Shown here one piece after another: positions 45,601-59,030 of a DNA stretch of 64,000 bases (position 1 is the stretch's first letter; each line of letters opens with the position of its first letter). Source of the DNA: Phytophthora quininea (taxonomy: Eukaryota > Oomycota > Peronosporomycetes > Peronosporales > Peronosporaceae); NCBI GenBank assembly GCA_011947345.1, contig JAAVTG010000615.1, forward strand, positions 1-64,000, read 5' to 3'. The position numbers and the translations under genes are program-made. Under the pieces are notes generated by a model that ran no database searches, had not been told where the DNA came from, and was given only the letters and a program-made list of their open reading frames with translations.

Positions 45601-48600
45601 CTCACGTGTTGCTGCCTTAAAGGAGATGCTGGTGTTCACAGTGCTTTGAGAGCGTGTTATTAAAGTCGTGACAAATACGTTTCGGTTGGTGGGTCAGCGC
45701 TTTCCTAGTGCAGTTCGTATTCATCCGACAACGAAAATTGCCAAGAATCGCTCGAATCTAAACCAACATATCTAATTTTCGTGTTGATGTATAGCTCGCA
45801 TTTGCCCGTACATGAAGTTGAATCGCACCGTGTGTTCATGCCAAGTCTCCTGATCAACTACAACCGCCAGTGCTGTCTTCAGAAGTATTGCAGTCTCCAG
45901 ATGGTCCCGATCAGCGCCGTCATGGACCACGTCGAGAGCTCTGCACGACACCAACGTCGCCAGTGCTGTTGCAGACCCCAGAAGACCCCAGTCAGCGCCA
46001 TCGTGAGCGACACGAAGAGATCTGCACGACAACAACGTCTGCTGAAGTGCTGCCGTCGCTACGCAATCCAGATCACCACCACCGAGAACCGATCCGAGAG
46101 CGCCGCACAATCCCCACGTCTCCTGATGTGTGGCAGTACCTACAAGATCAAGAGCAAAGCGAGGACTCCAGCTCTAGCGGCTCGACACAGACGTCGCCTG
46201 CTGTATGGCACACTGCACGAGGTCAAGCTCACGTCGTCGTGAAGACCTCACAGGGAGCCACATAAGACCGACCTCTGCAGGGATGCAGCAAGCTCCTCAA
46301 GAGCCTCCCCACGTCGTCGTGAAGGTCACGGAGGGACTAGCACGAGAGCAACCACCACAGCTACGCAGCAGGCTCTACAGGATGCGGACCTCGCTCGTCA
46401 CACGGGAAGAGACGGCAGAAAGATGGCCAAGGCACCACGCGAAAACGCCAGCGCCAGCGAACACTTGCAAACAATTTCAAAAGGGCACGGACATCGAAGC
46501 CAGCAACGCTGAACGCCTCACCCCAAGCCACAACAGGAAGCGGAAGCAGGATCGCCATGGCGATGGAACTTGCAGTTGAGTCGAAAGCAAAAGGTATGAG
46601 TGTGGCGGGGTTTGTTTATATATATTAACGTTGTTGTTGGTTATAGTTGCCAACCAGCAACTGGATTTCGACAAGGAAAAGTGGACTGGTGAGGCCAAAA
46701 GATACTCTGGTAAGATTTTCCACGGTTGATATTTGTAATTGCACTGATCGCAACCTTTATGCATCTACATACAGACGAACGCGCGCTAGAACGCGAGCGC
46801 TTAGAGTTCGACAAGGCAAGATGGGAAAATGAGCGCGAGGATCGTCGGTCTTCGATGCGACAGCAGCAGCGTTTCCTGGTGTTGAGCTCGCTTATTGAGA
46901 GAGGTCATGGTGTCGATGAAGCAAAGAAGTTTCTGGACCTTCTACGCGATTAACACGATGACCTTGAAGCGCGGCATGGAGTTAAAAACTGAAGCTTTAG
47001 CGGGCGACAGGATCTCTCGTCTTGGTGGAGATCTCACGTGTTGCTGCCTTAAAGGAGATGCTGGTGTTCACAGTGCTTTGAGAGCGTGTTATTAAAGTCG
47101 TGACAAATACGTTTCGGTTGGTGGGTCAGCGCTTTCCTAGTGCAGTTCGTATTCATCCGACAACGAAAATTGCCAAGAATCGCTCGAATCTAAACCAACA
47201 TATCTAATTTTCGTGTTGATGTATAGCTCGCATTTGCCCGTACATGAAGTTGAATCGCACCGTGTGTTCATGCCAAGTCTCCTGATCAACTACAACCGCC
47301 AGTGCTGTCTTCAGAAGTATTGCAGTCTCCAGATGGTCCCGATCAGCGCCGTCATGGACCACGTCGAGAGCTCTGCACGACACCAACGTCGCCAGTGCTG
47401 TTGCAGACCCCAGAAGACCCCAGTCAGCGCCATCGTGAGCGACACGAAGAGATCTGCACGACAACAACGTCTGCTGAAGTGCTGCCGTCGCTACGCAATC
47501 CAGATCACCACCACCGAGAACCGATCCGAGAGCGCCGCACAATCCCCACGTCTCCTGATGTGTGGCAGTACCTACAAGATCAAGAGCAAAGCGAGGACTC
47601 CAGCTCTAGCGGCTCGACACAGACGTCGCCTGCTGTATGGCACACTGCACGAGGTCCAAGCTCACGTCGTCGTGAAGACCTCACAGGGAGCCACATAAGA
47701 CCGACCTCTGCAGGGATGCAGCAAGCTCCTCAAGAGCCTCCCCACGTCGTCGTGAAGGTCACGGAGGGACTAGCACGAGAGCAACCACCACAGCTACGCA
47801 GCAGGCTCTACAGGATGCGGACCTCGCTCGTCACACGGGAAGAGACGGCAGAAAGATGGCCAAGGCACCACGCGAAAACGCCAGCGCCAGCGAACACTTG
47901 CAAACAATTTCAAAAGGGCACGGACATCGAAGCCAGCAACGCTGAACGCCTCACCCAAGCCACAACAGGAAGCGGAAGCAGGATCGCCATGGCGATGGAA
48001 CTTGCAGTTGAGTCGAAAGCAAAAGGTATGAGTGTGGCGGGGTTTGTTTATATATATTAACGTTGTTGTTGGTTATAGTTGCCAACCAGCAACTGGATTT
48101 CGACAAGGAAAAGTGGACTGGTGAGGCCAAAAGATACTCTGGTAAGATTTTCCACGGTTGATATTTGTAATTGCACTGATCGCAACCTTTATGCATCTAC
48201 ATACAGACGAACGCGCGCTAGAACGCGAGCGCTTAGAGTTCGACAAGGCAAGATGGGAAAATGAGCGCGAGGATCGTCGGTCTTCGATGCGACAGCAGCA
48301 GCGTTTCCTGGTGTTGAGCTCGCTTATTGAGAGAGGTCATGGTGTCGATGAAGCAAAGAAGTTTCTGGACCTTCTACGCGATTAACACGATGACCTTGAA
48401 GCGCGGCATGGAGTTAAAAACTGAAGCTTTAGCGGGCGACAGGATCTCTCGTCTTGGTGGAGATCTCACGTGTTGCTGCCTTAAAGGAGATGCTGGTGTT
48501 CACAGTGCTTTGAGAGCGTGTTATTAAAGTCGTGACAAATACGTTTCGGTTGGTGGGTCAGCGCTTTCCTAGTGCAGTTCGTATTCATCCGACAACGAAA

Positions 48601-51600
48601 ATTGCCAAGAATCGCTCGAATCTAAACCAACATATCTAATTTTCGTGTTGATGTATAGCTCGCATTTGCCCGTACATGAAGTTGAATCGCACCGTGTGTT
48701 CATGCCAAGTCTCCTGATCAACTACAACCGCCAGTGCTGTCTTCAGAAGTATTGCAGTCTCCAGATGGTCCCGATCAGCGCCGTCATGGACCACGTCGAG
48801 AGCTCTGCACGACACCAACGTCGCCAGTGCTGTTGCAGACCCCAGAAGACCCCAGTCAGCGCCATCGTGAGCGACACGAAGAGATCTGCACGACAACAAC
48901 GTCTGCTGAAGTGCTGCCGTCGCTACGCAATCCAGATCACCACCACCGAGAACCGATCCGAGAGCGCCGCACAATCCCCACGTCTCCTGATGTGTGGCAG
49001 TACCTACAAGATCAAGAGCAAAGCGAGGACTCCAGCTCTAGCGGCTCGACACAGACGTCGCCTGCTGTATGGCACACTGCACGAGGTCCAAGCTCACGTC
49101 GTCGTGAAGACCTCACAGGGAGCCACATAAGACCGACCTCTGCAGGGATGCAGCAAGCTCCTCAAGAGCCTCCCCACGTCGTCGTGAAGGTCACGGAGGG
49201 ACTAGCACGAGAGCAACCACCACAGCTACGCAGCAGGCTCTACAGGATGCGGACCTCGCTCGTCACACGGGAAGAGACGGCAGAAAGATGGCCAAGGCAC
49301 CACGCGAAAACGCCAGCGCCAGCGAACACTTGCAAACAATTTCAAAAGGGCACGGACATCGAAGCCAGCAACGCTGAACGCCTCACCCCAAGCCACAACA
49401 GGAAGCGGAAGCAGGATCGCCATGGCGATGGAACTTGCAGTTGAGTCGAAAGCAAAAGGTATGAGTGTGGCGGGGTTTGTTTATATATATTAACGTTGTT
49501 GTTGGTTATAGTTGCCAACCAGCAACTGGATTTCGACAAGGAAAAGTGGACTGGTGAGGCCAAAAGATACTCTGGTAAGATTTTCCACGGTTGATATTTG
49601 TAATTGCACTGATCGCAACCTTTATGCATCTACATACAGACGAACGCGCTAGAACGCGAGCGCTTAGAGTTCGACAAGGCAAGATGGGAAAATGAGCGCG
49701 AGGATCGTCGGTCTTCGATGCGACAGCAGCAGCGTTTCCTGGTGTTGAGCTCGCTTATTGAGAGAGGTCATGGTGTCGATGAAGCAAAGAAGTTTCTGGA
49801 CCTTCTACGCGATTAACACGATGACCTTGAAGCGCGGCATGGAGTTAAAAACTGAAGCTTTAGCGGGCGACAGGATCTCTCGTCTTGGTGGAGATCTCAC
49901 GTGTTGCTGCCTTAAAGGAGATGCTGGTGTTCACAGTGCTTTGAGAGCGTGTTATTAAAGTCGTGACAAATACGTTTCGGTTGGTGGGTCAGCGCTTTCC
50001 TAGTGCAGTTCGTATTCATCCGACAACGAAAATTGCCAAGAATCGCTCGAATCTAAACCAACATATCTAATTTTCGTGTTGATGTATAGCTCGCATTTGC
50101 CCGTACATGAAGTTGAATCGCACCGTGTGTTCATGCCAAGTCTCCTGATCAACTACAACCGCCAGTGCTGTCTTCAGAAGTATTGCAGTCTCCAGATGGT
50201 CCCGATCAGCGCCGTCATGGACCACGTCGAGAGCTCTGCACGACACCAACGTCGCCAGTGCTGTTGCAGACCCCAGAAGACCCCAGTCAGCGCCATCGTG
50301 AGCGACACGAAGAGATCTGCACGACAACAACGTCTGCTGAAGTGCTGCCGTCGCTACGCAATCCAGATCACCACCACCGAGAACCGATCCGAGAGCGCCG
50401 CACAATCCCCACGTCTCCTGATGTGTGGCAGTACCTACAAGATCAAGAGCAAAGCGAGGACTCCAGCTCTAGCGGCTCGACACAGACGTCGCCTGCTGTA
50501 TGGCACACTGCACGAGGTCCAAGCTCACGTCGTCGTGAAGACCTCACAGGGAGCCACATAAGACCGACCTCTGCAGGGATGCAGCAAGCTCCTCAAGAGC
50601 CTCCCCACGTCGTCGTGAAGGTCACGGAGGGACTAGCACGAGAGCAACCACCACAGCTACGCAGCAGGCTCTACAGGATGCGGACCTCGCTCGTCACACG
50701 GGAAGAGACGGCAGAAAGATGGCCAAGGCACCACGCGAAAACGCCAGCGCCAGCGAACACTTGCAAACAATTTCAAAAGGGCACGGACATCGAAGCCAGC
50801 AACGCTGAACGCCTCACCCAAGCCACAACAGGAAGCGGAAGCAGGATCGCCATGGCGATGGAACTTGCAGTTGAGTCGAAAGCAAAAGGTATGAGTGTGG
50901 CGGGGTTTGTTTATATATATTAACGTTGTTGTTGGTTATAGTTGCCAACCAGCAACTGGATTTCGACAAGGAAAAGTGGACTGGTGAGGCCAAAAGATAC
51001 TCTGGTAAGATTTTCCACGGTTGATATTTGTAATTGCACTGATCGCAACCTTTATGCATCTACATACAGACGAACGCGCGCTAGAACGCGAGCGCTTAGA
51101 GTTCGACAAGGCAAGATGGGAAAATGAGCGCGAGGATCGTCGGTCTTCGATGCGACAGCAGCAGCGTTTCCTGGTGTTGAGCTCGCTTATTGAGAGAGGT
51201 CATGGTGTCGATGAAGCAAAGAAGTTTCTGGACCTTCTACGCGATTAACACGATGACCTTGAAGCGCGGCATGGAGTTAAAAACTGAAGCTTTAGCGGGC
51301 GACAGGATCTCTCGTCTTGGTGGAGATCTCACGTGTTGCTGCCTTAAAGGAGATGCTGGTGTTCACAGTGCTTTGAGAGCGTGTTATTAAAGTCGTGACA
51401 AATACGTTTCGGTTGGTGGGTCAGCGCTTTCCTAGTGCAGTTCGTATTCATCCGACAACGAAAATTGCCAAGAATCGCTCGAATCTAAACCAACATATCT
51501 AATTTTCGTGTTGATGTATAGCTCGCATTTGCCCGTACATGAAGTTGAATCGCACCGTGTGTTCATGCCAAGTCTCCTGATCAACTACAACCGCCAGTGC

Positions 51601-54600
51601 TGTCTTCAGAAGTATTGCAGTCTCCAGATGGTCCCGATCAGCGCCGTCATGGACCACGTCGAGAGCTCTGCACGACACCAACGTCGCCAGTGCTGTTGCA
51701 GACCCCAGAAGACCCCAGTCAGCGCCATCGTGAGCGACACGAAGAGATCTGCACGACAACAACGTCTGCTGAAGTGCTGCCGTCGCTACGCAATCCAGAT
51801 CACCACCACCGAGAACCGATCCGAGAGCGCCGCACAATCCCCACGTCTCCTGATGTGTGGCAGTACCTACAAGATCAAGAGCAAAGCGAGGACTCCAGCT
51901 CTAGCGGCTCGACACAGACGTCGCCTGCTGTATGGCACACTGCACGAGGTCCAAGCTCACGTCGTCGTGAAGACCTCACAGGGAGCCACATAAGACCGAC
52001 CTCTGCAGGGATGCAGCAAGCTCCTCAAGAGCCTCCCCACGTCGTCGTGAAGGTCACGGAGGGACTAGCACGAGAGCAACCACCACAGCTACGCAGCAGG
52101 CTCTACAGGATGCGGACCTCGCTCGTCACACGGGAAGAGACGGCAGAAAGATGGCCAAGGCACCACGCGAAAACGCCAGCGCCAGCGAACACTTGCAAAC
52201 AATTTCAAAAGGGCACGGACATCGAAGCCAGCAACGCTGAACGCCTCACCCCAAGCCACAACAGGAAGCGGAAGCAGGATCGCCATGGCGATGGAACTTG
52301 CAGTTGAGTCGAAAGCAAAAGGTATGAGTGTGGCGGGGTTTGTTTATATATATTAACGTTGTTGTTGGTTATAGTTGCCAACCAGCAACTGGATTTCGAC
52401 AAGGAAAAGTGGACTGGTGAGGCCAAAAGATACTCTGGTAAGATTTTCCACGGTTGATATTTGTAATTGCACTGATCGCAACCTTTATGCATCTACATAC
52501 AGACGAACGCGCGCTAGAACGCGAGCGCTTAGAGTTCGACAAGGCAAGATGGGAAAATGAGCGCGAGGATCGTCGGTCTTCGATGCGACAGCAGCAGCGT
52601 TTCCTGGTGTTGAGCTCGCTTATTGAGAGAGGTCATGGTGTCGATGAAGCAAAGAAGTTTCTGGACCTTCTACGCGATTAACACGATGACCTTGAAGCGC
52701 GGCATGGAGTTAAAAACTGAAGCTTTAGCGGGCGACAGGATCTCTCGTCTTGGTGGAGATCTCACGTGTTGCTGCCTTAAAGGAGATGCTGGTGTTCACA
52801 GTGCTTTGAGAGCGTGTTATTAAAGTCGTGACAAATACGTTTCGGTTGGTGGGTCAGCGCTTTCCTAGTGCAGTTCGTATTCATCCGACAACGAAAATTG
52901 CCAAGAATCGCTCGAATCTAAACCAACATATCTAATTTTCGTGTTGATGTATAGCTCGCATTTGCCCGTACATGAAGTTGAATCGCACCGTGTGTTCATG
53001 CCAAGTCTCCTGATCAACTACAACCGCCAGTGCTGTCTTCAGAAGTATTGCAGTCTCCAGATGGTCCCGATCAGCGCCGTCATGGACCACGTCGAGAGCT
53101 CTGCACGACACCAACGTCGCCAGTGCTGTTGCAGACCCCAGAAGACCCCAGTCAGCGCCATCGTGAGCGACACGAAGAGATCTGCACGACAACAACGTCT
53201 GCTGAAGTGCTGCCGTCGCTACGCAATCCAGATCACCACCACCGAGAACCGATCCGAGAGCGCCGCACAATCCCCACGTCTCCTGATGTGTGGCAGTACC
53301 TACAAGATCAAGAGCAAAGCGAGGACTCCAGCTCTAGCGGCTCGACACAGACGTCGCCTGCTGTATGGCACACTGCACGAGGTCCAAGCTCACGTCGTCG
53401 TGAAGACCTCACAGGGAGCCACATAAGACCGACCTCTGCAGGGATGCAGCAAGCTCCTCAAGAGCCTCCCCACGTCGTCGTGAAGGTCACGGAGGGACTA
53501 GCACGAGAGCAACCACCACAGCTACGCAGCAGGCTCTACAGGATGCGGACCTCGCTCGTCACACGGGAAGAGACGGCAGAAAGATGGCCAAGGCACCACG
53601 CGAAAACGCCAGCGCCAGCGAACACTTGCAAACAATTTCAAAAGGGCACGGACATCGAAGCCAGCAACGCTGAACGCCTCACCCCAAGCCACAACAGGAA
53701 GCGGAAGCAGGATCGCCATGGCGATGAAACTTGCAGTTGAGTCGAAAGCAAAAGGTATGAGTGTGGCGGGGTTTGTTTATATATATTAACGTTGTTGTTG
53801 GTTATAGTTGCCAACCAGCAACTGGATTTCGACAAGGAAAAGTGGACTGGTGAGGCCAAAAGATACTCTGGTAAGATTTTCCACGGTTGATATTTGTAAT
53901 TGCACTGATCGCAACCTTTATGCATCTACATACAGACGAACGCGCGCTAGAACGCGAGCGCTTAGAGTTCGACAAGGCAAGATGGGAAAATGAGCGCGAG
54001 GATCGTCGGTCTTCGATGCGACAGCAGCAGCGTTTCCTGGTGTTGAGCTCGCTTATTGAGAGAGGTCATGGTGTCGATGAAGCAAAGAAGTTTCTGGACC
54101 TTCTACGCGATTAACACGATGACCTTGAAGCGCGGCATGGAGTTAAAAACTGAAGCTTTAGCGGGCGACAGGATCTCTCGTCTTGGTGGAGATCTCACGT
54201 GTTGCTGCCTTAAAGGAGATGCTGGTGTTCACAGTGCTTTGAGAGCGTGTTATTAAAGTCGTGACAAATACGTTTCGGTTGGTGGGTCAGCGCTTTCCTA
54301 GTGCAGTTCGTATTCATCCGACAACGAAAATTGCCAAGAATCGCTCGAATCTAAACCAACATATCTAATTTTCGTGTTGATGTATAGCTCGCATTTGCCC
54401 GTACATGAAGTTGAATCGCACCGTGTGTTCATGCCAAGTCTCCTGATCAACTACAACCGCCAGTGCTGTCTTCAGAAGTATTGCAGTCTCCAGATGGTCC
54501 CGATCAGCGCCGTCATGGACCACGTCGAGAGCTCTGCACGACACCAACGTCGCCAGTGCTGTTGCAGACCCCAGAAGACCCCAGTCAGCGCCATCGTGAG

Positions 54601-55137
54601 CGACACGAAGAGATCTGCACGACAACAACGTCTGCTGAAGTGCTGCCGTCGCTACGCAATCCAGATCACCACCACCGAGAACCGATCCGAGAGCGCCGCA
54701 CAATCCCCACGTCTCCTGATGTGTGGCAGTACCTACAAGATCAAGAGCAAAGCGAGGACTCCAGCTCTAGCGGCTCGACACAGACGTCGCCTGCTGTATG
54801 GCACACTGCACGAGGTCCAAGCTCACGTCGTCGTGAAGACCTCACAGGGAGCCACATAAGACCGACCTCTGCAGGGATGCAGCAAGCTCCTCAAGAGCCT
54901 CCCCACGTCGTCGTGAAGGTCACGGAGGGACTAGCACGAGAGCAACCACCACAGCTACGCAGCAGGCTCTACAGGATGCGGACCTCGCTCGTCACACGGG
55001 AAGAGACGGCAGAAAGATGGCCAAGGCACCACGCGAAAACGCCAGCGCCAGCGAACACTTGCAAACAATTTCAAAAAGGGCACGGACATCGAAGCCAGCA
55101 ACGCTGAACGCCTCACCCCAAGCCACAACAGGAAGCG
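41616..55137 (+). repeat. Tandem array, nine full units of 1431-1433 bp plus one partial
   Basis: Units begin at 41616, 43047, 44478, 45911, 47343, 48775, 50206, 51638, 53071 and 54504. The last unit stops after 634 bp, within AGGAAGCGGA at about 55137. Units are nearly identical. Each holds the 3' half of the accessory gene's repeat exon, both C-terminal introns and exons, the stop, and about 390 bp of downstream sequence. Variants: CCC instead of CCCC in units 5 and 7 (47955, 50816); loss of GC in units 1, 2 and 6 (42487, 43918, 49648); one C lost in unit 4 (about 46,223); G to A in unit 9 (53727). Only units 5 and 7 keep the coding frame open through both variable sites. Confidence 0.92.
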
Positions 55138-56490
55138 GAGCAAATGATTTTGGTCGCTCCTTTTAAGTCGATGCTGTTGTGGACAAGGTCAATATACGAG
55201 TTGAATATCTTGGCGCTTGTGTACTGTAGAATGCTGTGCCCGCGTGCCGAAGATAATCGCAAAGGGAAGAGGGTTTTGCTCGAGCCCTGCTTGATCAAGA
55301 AACCCTCGATCCACGCTCTGTGGCGGCATTGTGTTCACTTGCTGCGGCGTCTGAGTATTGGGCGATGCTAGCAGCTCCTGCACAGTCCAGGTCTTGTGGC
55401 GGGCATCCAATACGCTGGACAGGCTGTCTAGTCGCTTTGGATGCGGATGACCTCGGTGAAGATGAACACAACGACGTGACAAGCTGGCGACCTTCTGCGT
55501 ATATGAAGTGTCGTCCTGGTACTGTCAAATCAAACGCTGGACCGAATACCGTGACTTCAACATCCCGTCCTAGCACAGTCGATGGCACTTCTCGACCCAG
55601 GCACAAGAAGCGCTGATGTCGATATATACTCGCTTTGGAGCAGTGCACTTCGCTTTGACACTTGATCGAGTTGGAGATTTCGATCCCCGTTCGTTGCGTC
55701 TACCGCACCAGGTCAACGTCTCCACGTATGCTCAGGGTGTGGACCAGTGGCTACGTGGCCGCGTTTCGAATCGTTTGGTAGTGATGCCGCGGGTAATGCC
55801 TATGGAGTTTTACCTGCAGTTCCGACTGATTTTGAAGATGAGCCACAACACTTCTCAAGGGTTTGAGATGAATAGCGAATATACGGGGGGAGACGGTGGC
55901 GAAGATTCCAGCACGGAGGTGTATGGCGTCGTGCAGGAGCTGCCAGTGTGCGGATCGAGCGTTCAATCGGCCGAAGACGGTTTGCCGCACATGTATACCA
56001 TCCAGCCGTGGCGACAGCAAATAAGCGACTCGAGCAGCAACAGCAACTTTGAGTTCGCTCCATGAAGGAGAAGAAGTCCACGGTTGCACTCACAGACACG
56101 AATAGCATTTCCGTGTCGGAGATTGACCAGAGCGTGCTTAACCCGGTTGCATCCGATATCGCTGAGAACAACTCTGGTACTACGCACCACCAACGATATC
56201 CCTTGGAACTGAAAGTGAAGCAGAACTCGAACCAGAAACGATCATCGGGGAGATCGGTCACCGCGTCTTGGGTGTTCAAGAAGCTGGCGCTCTTGTCGTA
56301 TATCGTCGTACTGGATTTGCTCGAGGAAACGCGTTCGCGCTGCGGTTTGCCGAGGTCGGGAGTGTTCACCCCCGTGCTGATGGCCACACGTCGGACTCAA
56401 GCCGTTGTTGGTGGTTGAGTACATATGGAGACGATGACTCCGTATCCGAACCTGAAGAAGCCTATAAATCCACGTTCGAGGGCCTCTGAC
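55138..56490 (+). other. Unassigned ORFs after the array
   Basis: Plus-strand ORFs at 55616-56065 (149 aa, from FGAVHFALTLDRVGDFDPRS to SSSNSNFEFAP) and 56062-56418 (118 aa, containing DQSVLNPVASDIAENNSGTT) lie in adjacent frames and could be one gene with a shift near 56,063. A 195-residue frame is also open on the minus strand (56387-55800), so strand is uncertain. I recognise no family. Position inside the candidate element suggests captured or decayed DNA. Confidence 0.3.
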
Positions 56491-56769
56491 GAACTGGATA
56501 CCCCTGCTAGCAGCTCTACGTAGAATCCCATATCTCTTTCTCCATGATCTGCAGCTTCCACGCCTCCACTCTACCATGTGATGATCCCCGACGGCAACGT
56601 GACGGAGCAGTAGAGCTGAAACTTCGATCATCTCTTCGGGGACAAAGGCGTGTTCGCTATCCACACCTCGTCGTCTTTCCCAGTTGCCCTACCCGAATAC
56701 ATTCCACGTAGCATGGCATCCGACGGAGTGATTTCCTCGACAGGCGACTTCGGTGATTTTGACACTGCT

Positions 56770-58912
56770 TAGTGCCAGTACTGCCTCAAGCGGAACCAAG
56801 TACGTGTACGCAGAGCTGACCATGTGACGATCAGCGAAAGAAACTTAGTAGAATTCGTGGGTCTTGTCATGACCCAATTGGCCCTCGGAAGCTCCCCCAA
56901 GTGAAAATGGCTCCAGCTCGACTTAACTCCATGCAATAGTAGTCCCCACAGCAAACCTGAGCCTTAGGAATCGGTTCTGCTTGTTACATCCTTCGAAGTA
57001 CTAGAGCCGTTGGTGGCGCCAGCAGCTATCCAACTTCGCCAGAACACTCGTTATATAACGACCACGGCCTGCGGTGGGTGCAGCTAGCGTTTCTGTTGGC
57101 TCATGGCCTAACTGTCCGTGGTCGCTAAAGCCCCATAAGAGCACCATTCCGTCTTCGGTTAGTATGACCGCATGCCTAAAAAACCGCACGCAACTCCCGT
57201 CACTCGTGATGGCATTCGAAGAAGTCGACGGTGTGTTTCGTGCGTCAGACACACTCTTCTCCCATTTTCGCCATTAACCGCTTGATATACGCGCGGGAGA
57301 CATCGGCCCCAAGCAAATGACGAACGTCCGTCATCTCGAGCTGCCACTACACACACCGGTAATGCTGCCAAAACCTACAACTTCATTGACATCAGCGAAG
57401 GTACCAACGAGACGAATGCGAGCTCCGGATCCTACGAACTTCCTGTCGTGGCGATTGCCTGAAACAACGGTAGGTCCTGACCCAGCAGCAAACAGACCTC
57501 CGTTCGTAGCAGCTCTCTTAATCTCAGCTCGAGCATCAAGCTCTCGAGCAAAGAGATTATGTCGATCTCGTGTACACCGCTGAGCATCAGACACTGAACA
57601 ACGCCGTCGCCAAACGGACCGGATCAGCAGTGCAGCACTAGCTTGATGACACTCCTGCCACCCTTCGAGCGTTACGTAGCAATGAAGCTGACGTTTGTAG
57701 AATTGAATTTGTCGTGAGATGTGCTGGGCGCAGGCGCAAACGTGAGCGATTACGAAGTTCACTGCCCGAAAAGAGATCGATGCAGTGGAGGCGTACTGGC
57801 GACGTGCCCTTGAAATTCTTGACTGACGATACTCTTGCTGTACGAGGACTTGCTTCCTCCTCCAGCGCTGCTGGTGGAGTCTGTGCCATGGGTTAAACGC
57901 AATGGGATGCACTTCGTCGAGCAAAGGCGGCCATTTGTACCTCGTGCGTGTGCCAAACTCGAGCGACACCCTGCGGCGCCCTCCCAACTCCATTTGTGGC
58001 ATAATGAAAAAGCCTCGCTACATCATTCTCCTTCAGTCGCCGAGCGCTTGCGTATTCTGCAGCCTTGCGGGTGGAAGTTGCAGGGTCGTGGAACAGCTAC
58101 ACTAGCAGCGCAACGTTTTAGTGAAAGTCCCAGATCACCCGAGAGACGGCAACACGTGCTCCCAAAACCTCGAGAGCATACACTCGATCTCGTTGACCCT
58201 CAGCAAACACGTGCTGCAAGTGTTTGTCCAGTACCGACGGCAAGTCCTTCCCTACGTGTCATCAAGAAGATGGTGATGCAGATTTCCAAACTGTAGAGGA
58301 GTCATGATGTCGAAGCCTCCTACTGATCGCGCAGACTTGGAGCCTGCGTTCGTAGCCCCGTAGGAGTCTTTAATGCCAACGTCCAGCCACTGCAGAAATT
58401 CGTCCAGTGTCACCAACCCGGTGTATCGAGCTGCAATGTGACAACGGTGGTAAAATCATCGAGCATCTTGAGCTGTGAACCAGTGCGCCAAAGGCTGTAG
58501 CTGAGGCCAAACCGCTAAATACTGACGCGAATAGCGCCTGCTACAATGCCGTCCTCGCCAACAACGTGCAGACGAAACTCCTTTCTGCTGCGCGCGCAAA
58601 CTTGCCATCCCCATGGCCGCCAGTTGCGATCTTAAACGACTTGTCCGTCCGGTCTCCGGTATTTTCTACAGCGATGTCGTCGAGCGAACCAAAACGCAGC
58701 GGCAGTGTCCAGCGTGACGGCGCTAAGTTCGATTTGTGCGTCTCAAGGACGTCTACGGTCGAACGCGGAGCAACACGTTGAGCTTGGATCGTTGCTCTGG
58801 TTGATCTCGCTGCAAAGTTGAACAAGAAACTCGCTGCTGGAAAAGGAGATTCAAGTGCATGAGCGCAAGCATCAAGCGCTGATAGCTTAGCAATTCGACG
58901 AATCAAGTCCAT
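56770..58912 (-). pseudogene. RCC1-repeat protein relic
   Basis: Two RCC1-type repeats are visible on the minus strand in different frames: RHAVILTEDGMVLLWGFSDHGQLGH (split here as RHAVILTEDGMVLLW and GFSDHGQLGH) at 57,190-57,080, and FSLGGASEGQLGHDKTHEF at about 56,905-56,850. Upstream, 58,002-57,331 and 58,912-58,541 hold open minus-strand frames with ordinary protein sequence (THKSNLAPSRWTLPLRFGSL, FKIATGGHGDGKFA) that may be earlier parts of the same gene. RCC1 repeats form seven-bladed propellers. With frequent stops and frame changes, and only two repeats found, it appears decayed. Confidence 0.5.
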
Positions 58913-59030
58913 CGCAGCTCCTCCGGCTGAAGCTTGCGCGAGCTGGAGCCAACGTTGCGGTGTCCGAAAGAAGTGCTGGCATTTAGCGGGTAACCAATCG
59001 TGATCGTTGGCGCCAGTGAATTCGGCAACG

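Noticed and set aside
43006..54495. Many repeated ORFs on both strands in the array read as separate genes
   Set aside because: They are frame fragments of the same accessory-gene exon copied by tandem repetition. None has its own conserved start.
41616..55137. CRISPR-like or satellite array
   Set aside because: The 1.43-kb units contain spliced coding exons of a Harbinger accessory gene. There are no short spacers.
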